A program made the translations under genes and the position numbers. The notes below the pieces were generated by a model that worked only from the letters and a program-made list of their open reading frames with translations, was not told the origin of the DNA and did not search any database. A stretch of DNA of 33,887 nt. It comes from Paraburkholderia phenoliruptrix (GTDB taxonomy: Bacteria > Pseudomonadota > Gammaproteobacteria > Burkholderiales > Burkholderiaceae). This document shows, in pieces, positions 13,171 to 19,870 of the stretch (within the stretch, counting starts at the first letter, position 1; the number at the start of each line of letters is the position of its first letter). The stretch is from positions 1 through 33,887 of the forward strand of contig NZ_CADIKB010000052.1 in assembly GCF_902859825.1 (NCBI RefSeq), written 5' to 3'.

Positions 13171-15636
13171 ATGAAAACCATGACACCACGCCTACCGTCC
13201 AGACATCGCACCCTCGGCTATACCCTGCTCGCCACCGCGGCCTTTCTGTTCGCAACGCAGTGCGCGCTCGCGCAGGAAGCCGGCCTTCCGCCGCAAGGCG
13301 CGGCCACACAGAACACCGATCCGCCGGGGCGCGTCGCGCGCCTGAACTACATGGCCGGAACCGTCACCACGGAACCCGCCGGCGCCGCCGACTGGTCGTA
13401 CGCCCAGATCAACCGGCCGCTAACCACCGGCGACCAGTTGTGGAACGATCAGAACGCGCGCTCGGAACTGCATATCGGCTCCACGGCCGTGCGGCTCGGT
13501 CAGTCCACGAGCCTCGACCTGCTCAACCTCGACGACAACAGCGCGCAGCTCAAGGTCGCGCAAGGCACGCTGTCGGCGCATGTGCGGGAGCTGCCGCCGG
13601 GGTCGTCATATGAAATCGACACGCCGAACCTCGCGCTCGGTTTGAACGGGCCGGGCGACTACCGCGTCGACGTGGCGCCGGACGGCAGCAGCACCACCGT
13701 CACCGTGCGCAGCGGCAACGCGACGGTTTACGGCGACGGCGGCGAGGTGCCGATCGCCGCCGGCCAGCAGATGCGCTTTGCCGGGACCAACCTGCAGGCG
13801 CTCGCCGACAACGGCGTGCCGGGCCCGGACGCCTTCGACCAATGGGCCGCGAGCCGCGACGCGGCGGAAGACCGCTCCGTGTCGGCGCGCTACGTCTCGC
13901 GCGAAATTCCAGGTTACCAGGACCTCGACGCCAACGGCACCTGGCGCAACAGCCCGGAGTACGGCGAAGTGTGGGTGCCGCGCACGACGCCCGCCGGCTG
14001 GGCGCCTTACCACGACGGCCACTGGGTCTGGCAGGCGCCGTGGGGCTGGACGTGGGTCGACGACGCGCCGTGGGGCTTCGCGCCCTACCACTATGGCCGC
14101 TGGGCGTATGTCGACGACGCCTGGGCATGGGTGCCCGGCCCCGTCGTGGTGAGCGCGCCGCCGGTCTACGCCCCGGCGCTGGTGGCTTTCGTCGGCGGTG
14201 GCGGCAGCGGTGTCGATTGGGGCGTGAATCTGGCGATTGGCGGCGCGATAGCAGCGGGCGTAGCGTGGTTCCCACTCGGCCCGGGCGAGCGCTGGCATCC
14301 GCAGTGGGGCGGCCACGATAACTGGAGCCCGCGCTACTACGAACGCGTCAATCAAACGACGGTGGTCAACAACTACCACATTACCAACATCCATAACACG
14401 TACATCAACTATCGGGCGCCGCGGGCCGTGACCGCCGTGCCGGCGACGGCTTTCGTGCACGGGCAGCCGGTGGGCCGCTTCGCGCAGAAGGTCGATCCCG
14501 CACAGTGGCGCAATGCGCGGATCAATCCGGGCGCGCCTGGCATCGCGCCGGTGCGCGAGAGCTTCGGCCCCGGTCAGCGCCGGGCGAGCGACCGGCCGCC
14601 GGCGGGCGTCATGAGCCGGCCGGTGGTGGCGACGCGCAGTCCGTCGCTGCCGCCTGCTTACCACGACGCGCTTGCCCAGCGCTTCGCCCAAAGCGGGGCG
14701 CGCGTGCCGGGCGCGGGGCAGCCGATCGTGCGAACGTCGGTGCCTGCTCGCTTCGCCGGCGGGGCCGGTGCCGTGCCGACGCAGAATGTGCGGATCGTGC
14801 AGTCGCATCTGCCCGGGCGCATGCCGGGCGCGGCAGCAGGGGCGCCGGTTCCGCAGCCGGGGGTCGGCGGGCAGGCGGCGGGTGCGCCGTCCAACGGCGT
14901 GCCGCGTCCACCGCGTGAGAACGGCGGCAATGCGTCGGGCTTTGCGCAACAACACGGCATGGCTCAGCAAGCCCCGACCGACGGCCGCCACGAGCCGGCG
15001 TGGACACAGCCGCACGTGCCGATGGCCGAGCAAGCGCAGCAGAGCCGGCCGCGAGGCGGTGGGGACCCGCAGGCGGCAAGGCCCGGCGTCCCGCAGCAGG
15101 CGGGTGCCGACGCCAACGCAGCGATGCGCCAGCGCGAGGCGCCGCACCCTGTCGACAATCCGGCGTTTGCGCAACGGCCACGTGTGGGAGAGGCGCAACC
15201 GCAGCAGCGGGTTCCGCAGCCGGCACAGCAGGAATACCGGCCGCAGGCGGTCGCGCGGGCGCAGGTCCAACAGGCGCCACGTCCAGAGGGTCGTCCGCAG
15301 CAGGCGCAGCCGGTGTTCGATGCGCGGGCGCAGCAGCAGGCGCGTGCTGAGTTTCATCCGCAGCAGCAGATGCAGCCGCGTCAGGAACCGCGTCCGCAGC
15401 CGCAGCCGCAGCCTCGTGCGGAGTTTCATCCGCAGCAGGTTCAGCCGCGTCCCGAGCCGCAAGCGCAGCAGCAACCTCGTCCCGAATTTCATCCGCAGCA
15501 GCAGATGCAGCCGCGTCAGGAGCCGCGTCCGCAGCCGCAGGCGCAGCAGCCGCATCCGCAGCCGCAACCGCAACCGCAGGCTCCGCATGGAGACCAGCAT
15601 TCGGGCGGTGGCCACGACGAGCATCACCGAGGGTGA
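13171..15636 (+). CDS. Large exported FecR/DUF6600-like protein with Gln/Pro repeat tail
   Basis: The product is 821 residues. Residues 1-34 are a signal peptide (ALA cleavage before QEAG). Residues about 55-205 resemble a FecR-type domain (VARLNYMAGTV, LTTGDQLWNDQNARSELHIGSTAVRLG, QGTLSAHVRELPPGSSYEIDTPN). Residues about 255-325 are strikingly Trp-rich (GTWRNSPEYGEVWVP, GWAPYHDGHWVWQAPWGWTWVDDAPWGFAPYHYGRW spread over the segment), the pattern of DUF6600-type proteins. A glycine-rich hydrophobic stretch (about 333-372) follows. From about 440 onward the chain is low-complexity, and the last 200 residues are Gln/Pro/Arg-rich with tandem FHPQQ...QPR units. This suggests an envelope or surface protein with a long flexible tail, and no enzyme motif is seen. 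ATG 13171 follows GGAG at 8 bases, and a strong terminator follows the gene. Function is unknown. FecR-like domains often sense envelope state, but no sigma factor gene is adjacent. Confidence 0.9.
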   Translation: MKTMTPRLPSRHRTLGYTLLATAAFLFATQCALAQEAGLPPQGAATQNTDPPGRVARLNYMAGTVTTEPAGAADWSYAQINRPLTTGDQLWNDQNARSELHIGSTAVRLGQSTSLDLLNLDDNSAQLKVAQGTLSAHVRELPPGSSYEIDTPNLALGLNGPGDYRVDVAPDGSSTTVTVRSGNATVYGDGGEVPIAAGQQMRFAGTNLQALADNGVPGPDAFDQWAASRDAAEDRSVSARYVSREIPGYQDLDANGTWRNSPEYGEVWVPRTTPAGWAPYHDGHWVWQAPWGWTWVDDAPWGFAPYHYGRWAYVDDAWAWVPGPVVVSAPPVYAPALVAFVGGGGSGVDWGVNLAIGGAIAAGVAWFPLGPGERWHPQWGGHDNWSPRYYERVNQTTVVNNYHITNIHNTYINYRAPRAVTAVPATAFVHGQPVGRFAQKVDPAQWRNARINPGAPGIAPVRESFGPGQRRASDRPPAGVMSRPVVATRSPSLPPAYHDALAQRFAQSGARVPGAGQPIVRTSVPARFAGGAGAVPTQNVRIVQSHLPGRMPGAAAGAPVPQPGVGGQAAGAPSNGVPRPPRENGGNASGFAQQHGMAQQAPTDGRHEPAWTQPHVPMAEQAQQSRPRGGGDPQAARPGVPQQAGADANAAMRQREAPHPVDNPAFAQRPRVGEAQPQQRVPQPAQQEYRPQAVARAQVQQAPRPEGRPQQAQPVFDARAQQQARAEFHPQQQMQPRQEPRPQPQPQPRAEFHPQQVQPRPEPQAQQQPRPEFHPQQQMQPRQEPRPQPQAQQPHPQPQPQPQAPHGDQHSGGGHDEHHRG
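15349..15540 (+). repeat. Tandem repeats in the 3' part of the FecR/DUF6600 gene
   Basis: Three units begin with an acidic codon followed by TTTCATCCGCAGCAG, at 15349, 15421 and 15484 (periods 72 and 63 bp). The first and third are nearly identical over about 54 bp; the middle one is shorter and more diverged. They encode the EFHPQQ...RPQPQ units. Confidence 0.88.
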
Positions 15637-15680
15637 GCGCCTTCGCTACATCGCAAGCCGGCCGCCGCTCAGCGGCATAA

Positions 15681-15716
15681 AAAAAGCCCCCGCGATTCCC
15701 ATCGCGGGGGCTTTTT
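15681..15716. terminator. Strong bidirectional Rho-independent terminator
   Basis: A perfect 16-bp inverted repeat (15681-15696 and 15701-15716) with a 4-base TCCC loop carries a five-base T-run on each strand. It sits between the converging FecR/DUF6600 gene and thyA and should end both transcripts. Confidence 0.95.
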
Positions 15717-15729
15717 CCTGTCCCCTGTC

Positions 15730-16701
15730 TCAAACGGCCATTGGCGCTGTCAGCGGTTCGTGATGCCGGTAGCCAATCAGCGAAAAATCTGACGGCTCAA
15801 TCTTCTCCAGCCATTCGGGTTCGTACACACCGGTCTGCGCATAGTCCGGTACGCGGTCGGAAATAGCCAACGTCGGGCTGTCATAAGGCTCGCGCGTGAG
15901 CTGCTGCTGCAGCATGTCGAGCTGATTTTCGTAGATGTGCGCGTCGCCGATAAAGTACGTGAACCAGCGCGGCGTATAGCCCGTCAACCGGCCGACCAGA
16001 TGCAGCAACGCCGCGCCCTCGGTCAGGTTGAACGGCGTGCCGAGCCCGACGTCGTTGCTGCGGATGTACAGGCACAGCGAAATTTCGCGACGCGCGACGT
16101 TCGGCAGGAACTGATAAAGCAGATGGCACGCCGGCAGCGCGATCTGGTCCAGCACCGCCGGGTTCCACGCATGAAACAGAATGCGCCGGTCCGACGGGTT
16201 CTGCATGATCGTGTCGAGGCACTGGCGCAACTGATCGATTGCCTTGTACAGCAGCACCTTGCGGCTGCCGTTTTCGTCGAACTCCGTCACTACGCGAAAG
16301 CCGCGCGCGCTCGCGTCGGCGAGCTGCGCGGCCGCGCCGGCGTCCAGCACCTTGTAGGCCGGCCACTGGCGCCATTGCACGCCGTACACGTCGCCGAGAT
16401 CGTCCGGCCCCTCGCGATACGGATTGGCCAGCCACTGCGGATTCTGGTTCGCGTTCGCGTCCCACACCTTGCAGCCGAGATCGCGGAAATCCGCCGCGCT
16501 GCGCGACGCACGCAGAAAGCCGACGAGTTCGCCGACAGCCGACTTGAATGCGAGTTTTTTCGTTGTCACCGCCGGGAAACCCTGCTGGAGATCGAAGCGC
16601 AACATGGCGCCCGGCATGCTGATCGTGCGGATGCCGGTGCGGTTCTCCTGCCACGTGCCGGTATCGAGAATCGTGCGGACGAGGTCCAGGTATTGTTTCA
16701 T
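15730..16701 (-). CDS. thyA: Thymidylate synthase (long form)
   Basis: The product is 323 residues. It converts dUMP to dTMP using methylene-tetrahydrofolate, releasing dihydrofolate that FolA (19334-19834) recycles. The catalytic Cys192 lies in LPACHLLYQF, the substrate-contacting N-terminal Arg in ENRTGIRT (about 19-26), and the Asn/Asp region in SNDVGLGTPFNL (about 215-226). YGVQWRQW (106-113) is also typical. It is about 60 residues longer than E. coli ThyA (264), mainly through an insertion between YGVQWRQW and LRQCLDTI, as in several other bacterial and phage enzymes. ATG 16701 follows AAGGAA. A TAAAAT -10-like hexamer lies on the minus strand at 16765-16770. Confidence 0.97.
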   Translation of the reverse strand: MKQYLDLVRTILDTGTWQENRTGIRTISMPGAMLRFDLQQGFPAVTTKKLAFKSAVGELVGFLRASRSAADFRDLGCKVWDANANQNPQWLANPYREGPDDLGDVYGVQWRQWPAYKVLDAGAAAQLADASARGFRVVTEFDENGSRKVLLYKAIDQLRQCLDTIMQNPSDRRILFHAWNPAVLDQIALPACHLLYQFLPNVARREISLCLYIRSNDVGLGTPFNLTEGAALLHLVGRLTGYTPRWFTYFIGDAHIYENQLDMLQQQLTREPYDSPTLAISDRVPDYAQTGVYEPEWLEKIEPSDFSLIGYRHHEPLTAPMAV

Positions 16702-17015
16702 GCGGGTTCCTTCGGCGCGGCGCAAGCGCCAGGCGGCGCGCGGCGAGATTGAGCGGAAAACCCGATTTTACCAAGCGCGGTCATCTGCCGCCGACATTCA
16801 CGCCGACGCATCCGCAGCGCACAGAAATGCGCAAATACACGCGAGAGGCGCGAGACCCAGCGGACGGGAACCAACAGGGGGGCGCGGCGGACAACCGCGC
16901 GCGACAAGACGCAACAAAGTGCAGCGAGGCGCGGCAAGTGCAGCAAAGACCGCGGCTTGCAACCGCCCGGCCGCCTCAGCGCCCCAAGGCGTTCACAAGC
17001 ACGCCCCGCCGCGTT
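16702..17015. other. Intergenic region between the sigma-54 activator and thyA
   Basis: This 314-bp stretch lies after the stop of the sigma-54 activator and before thyA, both on the minus strand. Besides the TAAAAT box at 16765-16770, I see a short AAGTGCAGC direct repeat near 16917-16947. No gene or strong terminator is apparent. Confidence 0.45.
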
Positions 17016-18410
17016 TCAGAGATGCGGCACCGAAGCCGGCAAGCCGCCGTGCGACGTCGACAGCGGTTCGCTTTCCATATGACGCATGCCGTGCGAACAG
17101 AGCAGCCGGTACAAGGTCACGCGGGAAATACCGAGTTCCTGCGCGGCGTCGCCCAGCCGCCCGCGATGACGCAGCAACGCAAGCTCGATAGCCTGACGCT
17201 CGGCGGCTTCCCGCGCCTGCGCGAGCGACACCGGCACGATCTCGACATACTCGGCCAGTTCGAGGTCGCGCGCGGTGATCGCACGTCCCTCGGACATCAC
17301 GATCGCGCGCCGCACGCGGTTGATCAGCTCGCGGACGTTGCCCGGCCAGCCGTAGTTGTGCAAAGCCGCGATCGCGTCCGGCGCGAAACCGCGCAGCCGC
17401 CGGCTCGCGTCCTTCTTGAAACGCTCAAGCATATGACGCGCGAGCAGCTCGATGTCCTTGCCGCGCGCGCGCAGCGGCGGTTCGTCGATCTGCAGCACGC
17501 ACAGGCGGTGATACAGGTCCGAGCGGAAACGTCCCTCGATCATCGCGGCGGTCATGTCCACGTGCGTCGCAGAAATGATCCGCACGTCCACATCGATCGC
17601 GGAATGGCCGCCCAGCCGCTCGACCTTGCGCTCCTGCAAAAAGCGCAACAGGCTGGCCTGGCTTTCGAGCGGCAGGTCGCCGATTTCGTCGAGAAAAAGC
17701 GTGCCGCCGTTGGCCGCTTCGACCCGGCCGATCTTGCGCTGGTTGGCGCCGGTGAACGCGCCGCGTTCGTAGCCGAAGAGTTCCGACTGGAGCAGGTGCG
17801 GCGGGATCGCGCCGCAGTTGATCGGCACGAAGGGTGCGTTGCGCCGCGCCGAGCGTTCGTGAATCGCGACCGCCGTCAGTTCCTTGCCCGTGCCCGATTC
17901 GCCGGAAATGAACACCGGCGCGTCCGTCATTGCGACTTTGCGGATGGAGCGGAAGAGCGCGAGCATGGCGTCGCACGAGCCGACCATTTCGCCTTCGGCG
18001 CCTTGCGAGGCGTCATTGGAAGCCGGTTCGCCGAGCGAAATCATGCCGTACGCATGGCCGACCGAGTCGACGATCCGGTCGCCGGAATACGGTACCGTCA
18101 CATAGTCGAAACAATAATCGCGCACGAGGCGGCGCAGCGCCGCGTCCTGAAGCTGACCGGGCATGGTCGCGGCGACCCAGCCGACATTCGGCATGGTCAG
18201 GCAGGATTCGAAAGCGGCAATTTCATGCGGCTGGAAATGACTGGACAGATCGAGCAGGCCACCCGCTGCCGAACCGGCGCGTACGGCCCGGCGCGCGTCG
18301 CGCGCCGATCCCACCACTTCCACATGCCAGCCGCGCTGGTGGAAGCGGGTGTTCAGTTCCGCGCTCGGCTCGCGCGAAACGTAAATCAGTTGCCGCGTTG
18401 CGGGTTCCAT
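17016..18410 (-). CDS. Sigma-54-dependent activator, VpsR-like
   Basis: The product is 464 residues. Residues 1 to about 125 form a receiver-like domain without an obvious phosphorylatable Asp at the expected place, similar to VpsR-type regulators. Residues about 142-370 are the AAA+ domain: Walker A GESGTGKE (170-177), the sigma-54 contact loop GAFTGA (217-222), Walker B LFLDEIGD (238-245) and an arginine-finger region FRSDLYHR (295-302). Residues about 415-445 are a Fis-type helix-turn-helix (GDAAQELGISRVTLYRLL). With GAFTGA intact it should activate sigma-54 promoters. VpsR binds cyclic-di-GMP and controls matrix polysaccharide; the same role here is inference. ATG 18410 has AGAGGA 9 bases upstream. 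A minus-strand promoter candidate at 18620-18649 would give a leader of about 200 bases. Confidence 0.9.
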   Translation of the reverse strand: MEPATRQLIYVSREPSAELNTRFHQRGWHVEVVGSARDARRAVRAGSAAGGLLDLSSHFQPHEIAAFESCLTMPNVGWVAATMPGQLQDAALRRLVRDYCFDYVTVPYSGDRIVDSVGHAYGMISLGEPASNDASQGAEGEMVGSCDAMLALFRSIRKVAMTDAPVFISGESGTGKELTAVAIHERSARRNAPFVPINCGAIPPHLLQSELFGYERGAFTGANQRKIGRVEAANGGTLFLDEIGDLPLESQASLLRFLQERKVERLGGHSAIDVDVRIISATHVDMTAAMIEGRFRSDLYHRLCVLQIDEPPLRARGKDIELLARHMLERFKKDASRRLRGFAPDAIAALHNYGWPGNVRELINRVRRAIVMSEGRAITARDLELAEYVEIVPVSLAQAREAAERQAIELALLRHRGRLGDAAQELGISRVTLYRLLCSHGMRHMESEPLSTSHGGLPASVPHL

Positions 18411-18571
18411 TATTCAGATCCTCTCGTCAACGAACGTTAAGGATGATGCACGCACCTGAACCGCAATTCAGACACGCTGGCACATTCGGGATTCGCAAAT
18501 AGCAAAAACCGAACGGCCATTCCATTCCGTGCGGACAGCTGATCCCCAGAAAGCGGCGTGTGTGTTTGAGA

Positions 18572-18593
18572 CGGCCCGTTAGCGGGCTTTTTT
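18572..18593 (+). terminator. Orphan Rho-independent terminator
   Basis: GCCCG (18574-18578), a 4-base loop, CGGGC (18583-18587) and six T's (18588-18593) form a compact intrinsic terminator that works only on the plus strand. The nearest plus-strand gene upstream ends at 15636, before another strong terminator. It therefore implies an unannotated plus-strand transcript in 18411-18593, possibly a small RNA. Confidence 0.72.
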
Positions 18594-18619
18594 AAATTCC
18601 GAGCTCTTTCCGAGAGCTT

Positions 18620-18649
18620 ACTATACGCGCGCCGCTTGGAAAACAATTA
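18620..18649 (-). promoter_or_regulatory. Candidate sigma-70 promoter of the sigma-54 activator gene
   Basis: On the minus strand, TTGTTT (18644-18649) and TATAGT (18620-18625) are separated by 18 bases. Transcription would start near 18613 and give a leader of about 200 bases that includes the sequence opposite the orphan terminator. Confidence 0.5.
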
Positions 18650-18809
18650 TGCGAATTTAATCCGCCTGCCCTTGCCCAGCAAGGCGCGCGGGTCGATAAA
18701 TAAGTAATCAGCTTACGAATAAGCAATTGTGGAAGCGCTTTTCTCATACGTAGCGGCGCAGGTAGTTCGTACCGCCGCAATTAACACTTAATAGGTATTT
18801 TCTTCTCGC

Positions 18810-18827
18810 CGTTTCAGACCTGAAACG
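18810..18827. promoter_or_regulatory. Operator-like palindrome CGTTTCAG-N2-CTGAAACG
   Basis: The two 8-base arms are perfect reverse complements separated by AC. An extra half-like TTTTCAG follows at 18828-18834. It lies 117 bp before the orphan gene at 18944 and about 400 bp before the divergent sigma-54 activator. The binding protein is unknown. Confidence 0.6.
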
Positions 18828-18943
18828 TTTTCAGCCAATTTTGTTTAATTCGCCCGCGCGATGATCCGGCTGCCTGCCGACGGGCCAAGGGATTGGGCCC
18901 GGTGGCATGTGTTTCGCTAATTGGGGTACCTGAGGAGGCACAT

Positions 18944-19219
18944 ATGCGATTACCGTTGTTGGGCATCCGTCGGATGCCGGTTGCGCTGCGCGCGGCGCTT
19001 TTGCCCGAGCGGCATCCCGCGGCGGTTGCCGACGCGCTTTGCTCGCGGCAGAACCGCACCTTCACATTCGAGGCGTCGGCGCCACGGCGCGCACTGACCG
19101 CGCCCGCGCGCGTGACTTTGTGGGACGAAATTGCTCCGCCGCTGCCTTTGCCCTTACCGGTTCCGTCAGACGCCGCTCACACCGTGCAGCAGCTGGCGCC
19201 GGACGATCCGTGCAAATAG
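18944..19219 (+). CDS. Orphan 91-residue protein
   Basis: ATG 18944 has a very strong ribosome site (GAGGAGG, 5 bases away), which is the main reason to call it a gene. The product is 91 residues with a basic, Leu/Pro/Arg-rich N-terminus, a central TFTFEASAPRRALTAPARVTLWDEI and a Pro-Leu run (PPLPLPLPVP, about 65-74). There is no signal peptide, membrane helix or recognised motif. It follows the AT-rich regulatory region and precedes folA by 114 bp. I do not recognise the family. Composition and codon use resemble the neighbouring DNA, so recent transfer is not indicated. Confidence 0.65.
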   Translation: MRLPLLGIRRMPVALRAALLPERHPAAVADALCSRQNRTFTFEASAPRRALTAPARVTLWDEIAPPLPLPLPVPSDAAHTVQQLAPDDPCK

Positions 19220-19297
19220 CTGGCGTGGTCCCCGCGGCAACCGGGGCGCGCAAGCGGCCGAAGACAGGCCGCGCCGCGGCCCGGGCGCCGGTGTCAG

Positions 19298-19303
19298 GTA
19301 GAA
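19298..19303 (+). promoter_or_regulatory. Likely -10 box of folA
   Basis: TAGAAT (one mismatch to TATAAT) lies about 30 bases before the folA ATG. No good -35 is seen 16-18 bases upstream. Confidence 0.45.
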
Positions 19304-19333
19304 TCGGTGCGGTTACATTCCCCCTTCCATTCG

Positions 19334-19834
19334 ATGACGACGCTCACTCTGATCGTCGCTCGCGCCAATAACGGCGTGATCGGCCGCGACAACCAGTTGC
19401 CCTGGCGACTTCCCGAAGACCTCGCGTTTTTCAAGCGCACCACCATGGGCGCGCCCATCATCATGGGCCGCAAGACACACGAGTCGATCGGCAGGCCGCT
19501 GCCGGGACGCCGCAACATTGTCGTGACGCGCGACGCGACGCGGCGCTTCCAGGGCTGCGACGCCGCCACCACGCTCGACGAAGCGCTGAAGCTCGCCGCC
19601 CAGGATCAGGCTCCCGAAGCGTTTCTGATCGGCGGCGCGCAGTTGTATGTGGAAGGACTGCGTCTCGCGGACAAACTGATCGTCACCGAGATTTCGGCCG
19701 ATTTTCAGGGCGACGCGACGTTCCCCGCAGTCGACCCTGACGAGTGGGAAGAAGTCGCGCACGAAACGCACCGCGCGGATGCGCCGAACGATTTCGACTA
19801 CGCGTTCGTGACCTACAGGCGCAAGAGCCACTGA
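19334..19834 (+). CDS. folA: Dihydrofolate reductase
   Basis: The product is 166 residues and reduces dihydrofolate to tetrahydrofolate with NADPH; it is the target of trimethoprim. LPW (22-24), the acidic substrate-binding residue in LPEDLAFFK (Asp29), the NADPH-binding IMGRKTHESIGRPLPGRRN (43-61) and the IGGAQLY segment (99-105) are intact. It pairs functionally with thyA 2.6 kb away. ATG 19334 starts the conserved MTTLTLIVARANNGVIG. No Shine-Dalgarno precedes it, and an in-frame GTG at 19307 would add nine residues. The TAGAAT box at 19298-19303 would give a leader of only about 24 bases. Confidence 0.96.
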   Translation: MTTLTLIVARANNGVIGRDNQLPWRLPEDLAFFKRTTMGAPIIMGRKTHESIGRPLPGRRNIVVTRDATRRFQGCDAATTLDEALKLAAQDQAPEAFLIGGAQLYVEGLRLADKLIVTEISADFQGDATFPAVDPDEWEEVAHETHRADAPNDFDYAFVTYRRKSH

Positions 19835-19870
19835 GGCGAGCGGCGTGGCGGCGCCGAAGCGAAAAATCGC

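Larger units (their letters stand above)
18411..18943. other. AT-rich intergenic region with several regulatory signals
   Basis: This 533-bp gap between divergent genes is visibly richer in A+T from about 18594 to 18870 than the surrounding DNA. It holds the orphan terminator, a hairpin (AGCTCT 18602-18607 with AGAGCT 18613-18618), a minus-strand promoter candidate (18620-18649) and a sharp palindrome (18810-18827). No protein gene is supported inside it. Such AT-rich gaps often bind H-NS-like proteins, but that is inference. Confidence 0.6.

Noticed and set aside
13606..15627. Minus-strand frame of 673 codons opposite the FecR/DUF6600 gene
   Set aside because: Arg/Leu/His-rich antisense shadow of a repetitive GC-rich gene.
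18440..18500. Sigma-54 promoter (TGGCAC near 18478)
   Set aside because: TGGCAC is present, but the GC element is not at the required spacing.
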